7,853 nucleotides of DNA from Oxalobacteraceae bacterium (lineage in GTDB: Bacteria; Pseudomonadota; Gammaproteobacteria; Burkholderiales; Burkholderiaceae_D). The notes beneath the pieces were generated by a model, which was given only the letters and a program-made list of their open reading frames with translations, was not told the DNA's origin and did no database searches. Of the stretch, positions 1 to 6,595 are shown one piece after another. The stretch is from assembly GCA_947453015.1 (NCBI GenBank), contig CANGFL010000055.1:1-7853 (forward strand), given 5' to 3'. The translations under genes and the position numbers were made by a program. The first letter of the stretch is position 1, and each line of letters opens with the position of its first letter.

Positions 1-1287
1 ATTTTTACGGCCACGAGCATCATCCATCCAGGCACCGCCGCGCTTACCATTGCGCGCATACAGATCAAGATAAAACTGTCCTATTAAGTGGCCTTGCTTC
101 TCGATGCGATAAAAAGTCACATCGCTATGCCATACCGGGCTTGTATCACGCTTAATCTCTACTCCAAACATGGTTTGAATTAAACGAAATAAACCATTGA
201 TAACTTTGTGCTCAGGGAAGTAGAGTTTGACTTCTTGTTCTGAAAAAGCGTACCGTTGTTCGCGTAATTTTTCGGAGGCGTAGGCTAAATCCCAGGCTTG
301 TACTTTATCGATGCCTAATTCATTCTTAGCAAAGTTGCGCACTTCGGCTAAATCGTTTTCTGCGAAAGGGCGCGCGCGGCGTGCCAGATCTTGAAGAAAT
401 TGAATTACCTGATGGGGCGAGGTCGCCATTTTGGGTACCAGTGATACTTCAGCAAAGCTTTGGTATCCCAGTAGTACCGCTTCTTCCTTACGTAATTTGA
501 GCAGGTCAACGATATTTTTTGTGTTGTCCCATTCTGGCTTTTCACCTAGCTCGGAAGCTTTGGTCGAAATGGCACGATAGATAGTCTCGCGTAGCGAGCG
601 ATCATGGGCATATTGCAAGACCGGAAAATACGAAGGAAAGTGCAGCGTAAAACGCCATCCTGTTTTTCCTTCGCGCTCAGCAGACGTATGCGCTGCTTGT
701 TTTACATCCTCGGGTAACCCTGCCAAACGTGATTCATCGGCTATCAGTAATTCATACGCATTGGTGGCGTCGAGTACGTTTTCAGAAAAGCGTGTTGATA
801 GTGCGGCGTGTTGTTCTTGAATTTCTGCAAAACGAACTTTTTTATCGTCAGAAAGTTCGGCGCCACCTAAACGGAAATCACGAACAGCGTTATCGATAAT
901 GCGTTTGCGCGCAAAATTAAGCGTGTGATATTCATTACTTGCTTGCAGCGCTTTGTATTTTTCGAAGAGCTTGAGATTTTGCCCAAGCTCAGTCCAGAAC
1001 TCAGTGACTTTAGGTTGGTTCTCGTTGTAAGTAGCGCGCAGTTCTGTGGTGTCGACCACCGCATTCAGATGACTAACAACACCCCAGGCACGACCAAGAC
1101 GTTCGGTGACAGATTCCAGCGGTAATACAAAGCTATCCCACGTGGGTGTGGCGGTAGAAGTTTCTAAAGCGTTGACTAACTGGCGCGCTTCGGTAAGTAG
1201 CGTATCGATGGCCGGTGTGACATGTTCATGGTTAAACAAATCAAAACGGGGTAGATCAGAAAAATCGAGTAAAGCATTAGCAGTCAT
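1..1287 (-). CDS. prlC: Oligopeptidase A (M3 family zinc metallopeptidase), 3'-truncated by window edge
   Basis: This is the N-terminal 429 codons of a cytosolic M3-family metallo-oligopeptidase that degrades short peptides, including cleaved signal peptides. I translated the minus strand from ATG at 1287-1285; it stays open to base 1. The protein starts MTANALLDFSDLPRFD and matches E. coli PrlC/OpdA as I remember it along its length, for example SHLNAVVDTTELR, LDLYAR and KRGGAWMDDARG. E. coli PrlC is about 680 residues with its HEFGH zinc motif near residue 469, so the catalytic motif lies just outside this window and cannot be verified. The start lies 33 bp after the folD stop on the same strand, with only a weak ribosome-binding sequence (AAAGAAC), so co-transcription or translational coupling with folD is likely. 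No frameshift or internal stop is seen. Family assignment is secure; choice of prlC over the close paralogue dcp rests on the remembered N-terminal alignment. Confidence 0.93.
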   Translation of the reverse strand, partial: MTANALLDFSDLPRFDLFNHEHVTPAIDTLLTEARQLVNALETSTATPTWDSFVLPLESVTERLGRAWGVVSHLNAVVDTTELRATYNENQPKVTEFWTELGQNLKLFEKYKALQASNEYHTLNFARKRIIDNAVRDFRLGGAELSDDKKVRFAEIQEQHAALSTRFSENVLDATNAYELLIADESRLAGLPEDVKQAAHTSAEREGKTGWRFTLHFPSYFPVLQYAHDRSLRETIYRAISTKASELGEKPEWDNTKNIVDLLKLRKEEAVLLGYQSFAEVSLVPKMATSPHQVIQFLQDLARRARPFAENDLAEVRNFAKNELGIDKVQAWDLAYASEKLREQRYAFSEQEVKLYFPEHKVINGLFRLIQTMFGVEIKRDTSPVWHSDVTFYRIEKQGHLIGQFYLDLYARNGKRGGAWMDDARGRKN

Positions 1288-1320
1288 GATGATGGGGTTC
1301 TTTAATTAAATAGTACGTGT

Positions 1321-2166
1321 TCAATTTCTTTCAGCGGCTTCGACGGTATTCACCAACAGCATGGTGATGGTCATAGGACCGACACCACCCGGCACGGGAG
1401 TGATCCAGCCAGCGACTTCAGCGCAGGGGGCGTAATCCACATCGCCGCAGAGCTTGCCAGCATCGTCGCGATTCATTCCAACATCAATTACCACCGCTCC
1501 TGGCTTGACCATATCGGCCGTCACGATGTTCCGCTTACCCGTAGCTACCACCAAAATATCGGCATTACGTGTGTGATGCCCCAAATCGCGTGTCTTAGAG
1601 TTGCAGATGGTGACGGTGGCACCCGCTTGCAAGAGCAGCATCGCTTGCGGTTTACCTACAATATTAGAAGCACCCACCACCACGGCATTCGCTCCACGCA
1701 CGGGATAGTTAATTGATTCCAGCATTTTCATTACGCCATACGGAGTGCAGGGCCGAAACAATGGCTGGCCTGTCATCAGTAATCCGGCGTTATTCACGTG
1801 AAAGCCGTCGACATCTTTTTCAGCAGCAATCGCTTCGATAACTTTGTGTGCATCTATATGAGCAGGAAGCGGTAACTGAACCAAAATGCCGTTAATGCGC
1901 GGATCGTGATTCAGCGCTTCCACGCGTGCTAACAGATCAGCTTCGCTAAACGCAGCGTCGTATTTTTCAAACACTGAGTGGATGCCGGCGTCTTCGCACG
2001 CCTTAATCTTGTTGCGTACGTAAACCTGAGAAGCTGGGCTATCACCAACCAAAATGACTGCAAGGCCGGGCTGACGACCTTGGCGGGTGAGTGTGGCAAC
2101 TCGCTCAGCGACTTGCGACCGTAGCTCTTTTGATAATAGATTTCCGTCAATGATGTGAGCAGACAT
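1321..2166 (-). CDS. folD: Bifunctional methylenetetrahydrofolate dehydrogenase / methenyltetrahydrofolate cyclohydrolase
   Basis: FolD interconverts 5,10-methylene-THF, 5,10-methenyl-THF and 10-formyl-THF using NADP(H), feeding purine and formyl-Met-tRNA synthesis in the cytosol. The 281-residue product has the usual family length (E. coli about 288). Visible signatures are YVRNK at residues 49-53, with Tyr49 and the catalytic Lys53 of the YxxxK motif; [20 protein letters not shown], which carries the substrate-binding Asp; [11 protein letters not shown]; the NADP-binding loop [11 protein letters not shown]; and the C-terminal [10 protein letters not shown]. All expected catalytic elements are present. 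The ATG at 2166-2164 gives the standard N-terminus (MSAHIIDGN). The Shine-Dalgarno sequence upstream is poor. It is the first gene of a minus-strand pair with prlC and is transcribed away from aceE. A perfect TATAAT lies 32 bp upstream of the start. Confidence 0.97.
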   Translation of the reverse strand: MSAHIIDGNLLSKELRSQVAERVATLTRQGRQPGLAVILVGDSPASQVYVRNKIKACEDAGIHSVFEKYDAAFSEADLLARVEALNHDPRINGILVQLPLPAHIDAHKVIEAIAAEKDVDGFHVNNAGLLMTGQPLFRPCTPYGVMKMLESINYPVRGANAVVVGASNIVGKPQAMLLLQAGATVTICNSKTRDLGHHTRNADILVVATGKRNIVTADMVKPGAVVIDVGMNRDDAGKLCGDVDYAPCAEVAGWITPVPGGVGPMTITMLLVNTVEAAERN

Positions 2167-2198
2167 GGCGATCAGTAGGGATGAAAAGGCAAACCACG

Positions 2199-2204
2199 AT
2201 TATA
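2199..2204 (-). promoter_or_regulatory. Candidate -10 element of the folD-prlC promoter
   Basis: On the minus strand, bases 2204-2199 read TATAAT, a perfect sigma-70 -10 box, placing a transcription start near 2192 and giving a leader of roughly 25 nt before the folD ATG. No convincing -35 is present at 16-18 bp spacing (the hexamers there are GGCATC, CGGCAT and CCGGCA). An inverted repeat CCGGC/GCCGG (2209-2213 and 2224-2228) covers the spacer and -35 position instead, so the promoter may depend on a bound protein. This is a motif reading only. Confidence 0.45.
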
Positions 2205-2208
2205 GAGT

Positions 2209-2228
2209 CCGGCCCATTTTGATGCCGG
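2209..2228. repeat. Inverted repeat CCGGC-N10-GCCGG over the folD spacer/-35 region
   Basis: Five-base arms CCGGC (2209-2213) and GCCGG (2224-2228) flank a 10-base AT-rich centre. Each arm is also part of GGCC-containing sequence, so on the minus strand GGCCGG occurs twice, 16 bp apart. The site overlaps the -35 position of the proposed folD promoter and lies upstream of its start point, so it would act as a DNA site rather than an RNA hairpin. The short arms make chance occurrence quite possible. Confidence 0.3.
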
Positions 2229-2240
2229 CCAAAAGGCGGG

Positions 2241-2270
2241 TTTGAGTCTATTTATCTTGGACGTTGAGTC
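2241..2270. repeat. Tandem TTGAGTC elements in the folD-aceE intergenic region
   Basis: TTGAGTC occurs at 2242-2248 and 2264-2270, a 22-bp step (about two helical turns). A third copy at 2406-2412 lies in the aceE leader. The first and third copies are embedded in an identical 10-mer, TTTGAGTCTA (2241-2250 and 2405-2414). The core GAGTC also occurs at 2205-2209, next to the folD -10. The pattern fits half-sites for a regulator serving both divergent promoters, but no known consensus is recognised. Confidence 0.35.
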
Positions 2271-2340
2271 GGTATATTCGTGCCCGGTTGATTATTTCCT
2301 TTTTGGCTATATATCACATTATGAAATCAATTACCGTATT

Positions 2341-2368
2341 TTGAAAAACTCTGGAGTGCTGCTACACT
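2341..2368 (+). promoter_or_regulatory. Candidate sigma-70 promoter of the aceE-aceF-lpd operon (extended -10)
   Basis: TTGAAA at 2341-2346 matches the -35 consensus in 5 of 6 bases. After a 16-bp spacer, TACACT at 2363-2368 matches the -10 at the first, second, fourth and sixth positions. TGC at 2360-2362 supplies the TGn extended -10 motif. A start near 2375 would give a leader of about 90 nt before the aceE ATG. It is the best plus-strand promoter I find in the 300-bp gap; weaker AT-rich hexamers upstream (TTGATT at 2288, TATATA at 2308) are poorly spaced. Confidence 0.55.
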
Positions 2369-2396
2369 TCCAGAATAGTTATAAAACGTCCAGAAT
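2348..2396. repeat. Three evenly spaced copies of TCCAGAAT around the aceE promoter
   Basis: TCCAGAAT occurs at 2369-2376 and again at 2389-2396. An inverted copy with one mismatch (ACTCTGGA, complement TCCAGAGT) lies at 2348-2355. The centres are 21 and 20 bp apart, about two helical turns, so all three would face the same side of the DNA. The inverted copy sits between -35 and -10, the second at the presumed start site and the third downstream, which is the geometry of a repressor operator. It does not match the PdhR operator of E. coli (ATTGGTnnnACCAAT). Confidence 0.45.
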
Positions 2397-2400
2397 TGAC

Positions 2401-2426
2401 CGGATTTGAGTCTAGGACTTAAACCG
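2401..2426 (+). promoter_or_regulatory. Near-palindrome / possible leader hairpin upstream of aceE
   Basis: TTTGAGTC (2405-2412), TAG, GACTTAAA (2416-2423) form an inverted repeat with one G/T exception. As RNA that pair becomes a G-U wobble. Outer CGG (2401-2403) and CCG (2424-2426) extend the pairing past a single bulged A (2404), giving up to 11 pairs closed by a three-base loop. It lies in the predicted aceE leader, 40 bp before the ATG, and is not followed by a U-run, so it is not a terminator. It could equally be a DNA operator, because its left arm recurs at 2241-2250. Confidence 0.4.
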
Positions 2427-2453
2427 AAATCGCCCATCAGAATTACAAGACGC

Positions 2454-2460
2454 AAGGAGA
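2454..2460 (+). promoter_or_regulatory. Shine-Dalgarno of aceE
   Basis: AAGGAGA lies 6 nt before the ATG at 2467, a near-ideal ribosome-binding site that fixes the aceE start. Confidence 0.85.
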
Positions 2461-2466
2461 TCCCTC

Positions 2467-5166
2467 ATGTCTGCACAGCTCGACAACATACTGGCGCAAG
2501 CCGCAAACGATCCTGACGTTATGGAAACGCAGGAGTGGCTCGATGCCCTCGAATCAGTCATTGAGCATGAAGGTGCAGAACGCGCGCATTACCTGCTTGA
2601 GCGTATGGTGGATCTGGCGCGTCGCCGTGGGGCACACATACCTTTCTCTAGTCACACCGCGTACGTCAATACAATACCCGCGCACTTAGGTGAGCACTGT
2701 CCGGGTAATCTGGAATATGAAGAGCGTTTGCGTTCATATATGCGCTGGAATGCGATGGCGATGGTGGTGAAAGCCAATCGTGCTGATGGTGATTTGGGTG
2801 GACACATCTCCAGCTTTGCGTCGCTAGCGAATATGTTGGGTATTGGCTTCAATCATTTCTGGCATGCGCCGACCGAGCATCACGGCGGCGATCTGCTCTA
2901 TATACAAGGGCATTCTTCTCCAGGCATTTATGCGCGTGCTTTCTTAGAAGGCCGCATTAGCGAAGAGCAGATGCTGAACTTCCGTCGTGAAGTTGATGGT
3001 AAAGGTCTCTCGTCTTATCCGCATCCCAAACTTATGCCTGAGTTCTGGCAGTTTCCTACGGTGTCTATGGGCTTAGGCCCGCTGATGGCGATTTATCAGG
3101 CGCGTTTCTTAAAGTATCTTCATGCACGTCAAATTGCTGACACCGCCAATCGTAAAGTGTGGGCGTTTTGTGGTGATGGTGAAATGGATGAACCCGAGTC
3201 CATGGGTGCGATCGGTATGGCCGGTCGTGAAATGCTCGATAACTTGGTGTTCGTCATTAACTGTAATTTGCAGCGTTTAGATGGACCGGTGCGTGGCAAT
3301 GGCAAGATCATTCAAGAACTTGAAGCTGATTTCCGTGGCGCTGGTTGGAATGTCATCAAAGTGATTTGGGGCGCCAACTGGGATGAACTGCTCGCGCGCG
3401 ATAAAGAAGGCGTGCTGCAACGAATCATGATGGAAACCGTCGATGGTGAATATCAAAACTACAAAGCGAAAGATGGTGCGTATGTGCGTAAGCATTTTTT
3501 TGGTAAACATCCGAAGGCATTAGAACTAGTTGCCAACATGTCAGACGATGATGTCTGGCGTCTGTTGCGTGGTGGTCATGATCCCCACAAAATTTATGCT
3601 GCCTACAAACAAGCGCAAGAGCATCAGGGTCAACCGACTGTCTTGTTAGTCAAGACAGTTAAAGGCTATGGCATGGGTAAATCAGGTGAGGCACGTAACA
3701 CGGCTCACCAAACGAAAAAACTCGATGATGAAGCGATTCGCGAAATGCGAGATCGCTTTGGTATTCCCGTCTCGGATGAGCAGTTGCACGATGTGCCATT
3801 TTATAAACCGGCAGACGATGCGCCGGAAATGAAATATCTGCATGAGCGTCGCCGTCAGCTCGGCGGTTATTTACCGCAGCGTCGTCGTCAAGCCGATGAA
3901 AAATTAGTCGTGCCGCCGTTGTCTGCGTTTCAGTCAGTGCTCGATGCAACAGCTGAAGGTCGTGAGATTTCTACGACACAAGCTTATGTACGTGTACTGA
4001 CAGCGTTGTTACGTGATGCAAGTTTAGCTCCACGCGTAGTACCTATTTTGGTTGATGAAGCACGTACCTTTGGTATGGAAGGCTTTTTCCGTCAGATCGG
4101 TATTTTCAATCAACAGGGCCAGTTGTATGAGCCAGTAGATAAAGATCAGGTTAGCTACTACCGCGAAGATAAGGCCGGACAAATCCTTCAAGAAGGTATC
4201 AACGAAGCAGGCGCGATGAGTTCGTGGATCGCTGCAGCTACGTCGTACTCGACGAATAATCGCGTCATGATTCCGTTCTATATTTTCTATTCGATGTTTG
4301 GTTTGCAGCGCATTGGTGATTTGGCTTGGGCCGCAGGTGATATGCGCGCGCGCGGATTTTTGTTGGGCGGTACATCCGGTCGTACGACATTAAATGGTGA
4401 AGGTCTGCAGCATGAAGATGGTCATAGCCATGTGTTGGCCTCGACTATCCCTAATTGCATGCCGTATGACCCAACCTTCGCACATGAAGTCGCTGTGATC
4501 ATGCACGATGGTCTCAAGCGCATGGTGGAAAAACAGGAAGACGTTTTCTATTACATCACGTTGATGAATGAAAACTACACTCATCCAGGTTTAAAGCCAG
4601 GTCAGGAAGACGGCATCCTGAAGGGTATGTATCTGTTGCAGCCATCGGCCAAGAAAAGCAAACAGCGTGTGCAGTTGATGGGCTCAGGCACCATTCTGCG
4701 TGAAGTGATTGCCGCAGCAGAGTTACTAGAAAAAGATTGGGGTATTGCTGCAGATATTTGGTCAGCACCTTCGTTTACCTTGTTGGCGCGCGACGGCCAA
4801 GATGCTGAGCGTTGGAACATGCTCAACCCTACCGCAAAAACTCCGCGAGTACCGTTTGTCACGCAATCACTGCAAACAAGTCAGGGCCCCATCATTGCGG
4901 CGACCGATTACATGCGTACCTATGCAGAGCAGATTCGTGCATTCATGCCCAAGGATCGTAGCTACAAAGTACTCGGTACTGATGGATTTGGTCGTTCCGA
5001 TACGCGTGCAAAATTACGTGAATTTTTCGAAGTGAATCGTTATTTTGTCACTATAGCGGCGCTTAAAGCATTGTCTGAGTCAGGCGCTGTTGAGGTCGAT
5101 GTAGTTGCCAAAGCGATTCAGAAATATGCGATCGATCCTAACAAACTGAATCCTGTAACGCAGTAA
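2467..5166 (+). CDS. aceE: Pyruvate dehydrogenase E1 component, homodimeric AceE type
   Basis: E1 decarboxylates pyruvate with thiamine diphosphate and reductively acetylates the lipoyl arm of E2. The 899-residue product is close to the single-chain E1 length (E. coli 887). The thiamine-diphosphate/Mg motif runs from GDGEMDEPES (GDG at 236-238) to NCN at 265-267, followed by QRLDGPVRGNGKIIQELE. Other landmarks are QGHSSPGIYARAFLEGR, whose His corresponds to the E. coli active-site His142; ARNTAHQ with His414, equivalent to His407; the conserved QILQEGINEAGAMSSW, with the thiamine-activating Glu; GLQHEDGHSH; and VLGTDGFGRSD near the C-terminus. No key residue is missing. The N-terminus (ETQEWLDALESV) resembles the region that in the E. 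coli enzyme engages E2. It is the first gene of the PDH operon, preceded by a strong promoter candidate and an ideal ribosome-binding site, and followed by a structured 95-bp spacer before aceF. Confidence 0.98.
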   Translation: MSAQLDNILAQAANDPDVMETQEWLDALESVIEHEGAERAHYLLERMVDLARRRGAHIPFSSHTAYVNTIPAHLGEHCPGNLEYEERLRSYMRWNAMAMVVKANRADGDLGGHISSFASLANMLGIGFNHFWHAPTEHHGGDLLYIQGHSSPGIYARAFLEGRISEEQMLNFRREVDGKGLSSYPHPKLMPEFWQFPTVSMGLGPLMAIYQARFLKYLHARQIADTANRKVWAFCGDGEMDEPESMGAIGMAGREMLDNLVFVINCNLQRLDGPVRGNGKIIQELEADFRGAGWNVIKVIWGANWDELLARDKEGVLQRIMMETVDGEYQNYKAKDGAYVRKHFFGKHPKALELVANMSDDDVWRLLRGGHDPHKIYAAYKQAQEHQGQPTVLLVKTVKGYGMGKSGEARNTAHQTKKLDDEAIREMRDRFGIPVSDEQLHDVPFYKPADDAPEMKYLHERRRQLGGYLPQRRRQADEKLVVPPLSAFQSVLDATAEGREISTTQAYVRVLTALLRDASLAPRVVPILVDEARTFGMEGFFRQIGIFNQQGQLYEPVDKDQVSYYREDKAGQILQEGINEAGAMSSWIAAATSYSTNNRVMIPFYIFYSMFGLQRIGDLAWAAGDMRARGFLLGGTSGRTTLNGEGLQHEDGHSHVLASTIPNCMPYDPTFAHEVAVIMHDGLKRMVEKQEDVFYYITLMNENYTHPGLKPGQEDGILKGMYLLQPSAKKSKQRVQLMGSGTILREVIAAAELLEKDWGIAADIWSAPSFTLLARDGQDAERWNMLNPTAKTPRVPFVTQSLQTSQGPIIAATDYMRTYAEQIRAFMPKDRSYKVLGTDGFGRSDTRAKLREFFEVNRYFVTIAALKALSESGAVEVDVVAKAIQKYAIDPNKLNPVTQ

Positions 5167-5261
5167 GTCGAGTTTCTATTTAAAAAAATTGAACGAGGTC
5201 TCATCCAACCGGATGAGACTATTCTCCGCAAAAAAATATCCGGTGATTACGGAGCAAGAAC
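5167..5261 (+). promoter_or_regulatory. Structured aceE-aceF intercistronic region with two competing RNA folds
   Basis: A perfect 9-bp stem GTCTCATCC/GGATGAGAC (5198-5206 and 5211-5219) closes on the 4-base loop AACC. Downstream, CTCCG (5224-5228) can pair with CGGAG (5250-5254), which contains the aceF Shine-Dalgarno. An alternative 7-bp stem ACCGGAT/ATCCGGT (5208-5214 and 5238-5244) overlaps the first hairpin and traps CTCCG in its loop, leaving GGAG free. A-runs at 5182-5188 and 5230-5236 separate the elements. No U-run follows the main hairpin on the plus strand, so it is not a standard terminator. In E. coli the aceE-aceF gap is only about 15 bp. A role in mRNA stability, E1:E2 ratio or translational control is inference. 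Confidence 0.45.
5251..5254 (+). promoter_or_regulatory. Shine-Dalgarno of aceF
   Basis: GGAG lies 7 nt before the ATG at 5262 and fixes that start. The same bases can pair with CTCCG at 5224-5228. Confidence 0.75.
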
Positions 5262-6575
5262 ATGAGCCAAATTGAAATCAAAGTACCCGACATTGGTGAC
5301 TTCAAAGAAGTTGAAGTGATTGAGTTGTTGGTAAAAGTAGGCGATGTGGTCAAGCCAGAACAATCCTTGATCACCGTTGAGTCTGACAAAGCCAGCATGG
5401 AAATCCCTAGCAGTCATGCAGGTATTGTTAAGGAATTGAAAGTTAAGCTAGGCGACAAAGTCGCTATGGGCTCAATCGTGCTGATGCTCGAACCTAGTGA
5501 TGCCGCTGTAGCAGCTGCACCAACGCTAGCTCCCGCAACACCTGCTGCAGCCACTCCTGCAAAAGCAGCGCCTGCCGTTGCTTCAGCTCCTGCTCCTGTA
5601 ACGCCAACGCCCGCTGCGATTGCAGCACCTGTCGTGACGGCAGCAGATGGACAGCGTCCGCATGCTTCACCCTCAGTGCGTAAATTTGGTCGCGAGTTAG
5701 GTGTAGATCTCGCACGTGTGCAAGGCACTGGACCTAAAGGTCGCATTCTTTTAGAAGATGTTCAGGGCTTTGTTAAAGGTGTCATGGCAGGTTCCACCGT
5801 TGCTTCTGCAGCGGCAGGCGCAGGTACTGGCATGGGTATGTCGTTACTGCCTTGGCCGTCATTGGATTTTTCGAAATTCGGTGAAACTTCCCTTGAGCCT
5901 TTATCGCGTATCAAAAAAATCAGTGGACCGAATCTGCATAGAAATTGGGTGATGATTCCGCATGTCACCCAGTTTGATGAAGCTGATATTACGGAGCTGG
6001 AAGAGTTTCGTAAAAGTTCAAATGACTCACTCGCTAAGTCTGGCGTTAAATTAACGATGCTGGCGTTTGTGATTAAGGCGAGCGTGTCAGCGCTGAAAAA
6101 ATTCCCAGCATTTAATTCGTCACTCGATGCGAATGGCGAAAATCTGATTCTCAAGCAGTACTACAACATCGGTTTTGCGGCCGATACGCCGAATGGCTTA
6201 GTGGTGCCTGTAATTAAAAATGCCGATAAAAAAGGCATCGTTGAGATTGCTAAAGAAATGGGTGAGCTCTCCGCTCAAGCGCGCGAAGGCAAACTTAAAC
6301 CTGCTGATATGCAAGGCGCGACTTTTACGATTTCTTCACTCGGCGGTATTGGCGGCACAGCATTTACGCCCATCATTAATGCGCCTGAAGTAGCTATCTT
6401 GGGATTGTCTAAATCAACGATAAAGCCCGTTTGGAATGGTAAAGAGTTCGTACCACGCCTGATGATGCCGCTCTCGCTTTCATACGATCACCGCGTGGTT
6501 GATGGTGCGATGGGTGCGCGTTTTTCTGTGTATCTGGCCGAGTCTTTAGCGGATATGCGTAAGACCTTGCTGTAA
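5262..6575 (+). CDS. aceF: Dihydrolipoamide acetyltransferase, PDH E2 component, single lipoyl domain
   Basis: E2 forms the core of the PDH complex. Its lipoyl arm takes the acetyl group from E1 and its catalytic domain passes it to CoA. The 437-residue chain shows one N-terminal lipoyl domain (about 4-77) with the lipoylation site ESDKAS at Lys43; an Ala/Pro-rich flexible linker (about 80-131); a peripheral-subunit-binding domain (about 132-172, HASPSVRKFGRELG...GRILLEDV); a second linker rich in Ala and Gly; and the CoA-acyltransferase domain (about 210-437). The last ends with SYDHRVVDG, placing catalytic His410 and Asp414. E. coli AceF (about 630 residues) has three lipoyl domains, so this is the short form, and a second lipoyl domain is found on Lpd in the same operon. 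It lies 20 bp upstream of the Ntn-hydrolase gene. All catalytic residues are present. Confidence 0.97.
   Translation: MSQIEIKVPDIGDFKEVEVIELLVKVGDVVKPEQSLITVESDKASMEIPSSHAGIVKELKVKLGDKVAMGSIVLMLEPSDAAVAAAPTLAPATPAAATPAKAAPAVASAPAPVTPTPAAIAAPVVTAADGQRPHASPSVRKFGRELGVDLARVQGTGPKGRILLEDVQGFVKGVMAGSTVASAAAGAGTGMGMSLLPWPSLDFSKFGETSLEPLSRIKKISGPNLHRNWVMIPHVTQFDEADITELEEFRKSSNDSLAKSGVKLTMLAFVIKASVSALKKFPAFNSSLDANGENLILKQYYNIGFAADTPNGLVVPVIKNADKKGIVEIAKEMGELSAQAREGKLKPADMQGATFTISSLGGIGGTAFTPIINAPEVAILGLSKSTIKPVWNGKEFVPRLMMPLSLSYDHRVVDGAMGARFSVYLAESLADMRKTLL
5271..5492 (+). other. Lipoyl domain of aceF (copy 1 of a duplicated domain)
   Basis: Residues 4-77 of AceF are identical at 62 of 74 positions to residues 4-77 of the Lpd product, in an ungapped hand alignment. 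The lipoyl-lysine falls at residue 43 in both. DNA around the lipoylation codon is identical for 20 bases (5385-5404 against 7300-7319), while most other codons differ silently. Confidence 0.9.
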
Positions 6576-6595
6576 TCAGCGCGAAGATTCGACTT

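Noticed and set aside
867..1309. Short reading frames on both strands around the prlC start
   Set aside because: They overlap the conserved N-terminal coding sequence of prlC, which reads cleanly from 1287 to base 1.
2205..2412. GAGTC clusters as CcrM (GANTC) methylation sites
   Set aside because: Four GAGTC copies in 300 bp is more than expected, but CcrM control is typical of alphaproteobacteria and the gene content does not suggest that class. The longer TTGAGTC context fits a protein-binding half-site better.
2167..2466. PdhR operator (ATTGGTnnnACCAAT) upstream of aceE
   Set aside because: No match or half-match with correct symmetry was found on reading the region.
3659..3949. Antisense 96-residue reading frame in aceE
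   Set aside because: It lies entirely within a conserved part of aceE and has no recognisable domain.
5198..5219. Rho-independent terminator between aceE and aceF
   Set aside because: The stem is strong, but the plus strand that follows reads TATTCTCCGC rather than a U-run, and the minus-strand T-run is 9 nt away. I annotated it as intercistronic structure instead.
5414..5746. Antisense 110-residue Ala/Gly/Val-rich reading frame
   Set aside because: It is the complement of the Ala/Pro linker of aceF. High-GC repetitive codons leave stops rare on the other strand, and no ribosome site or family resemblance is seen.
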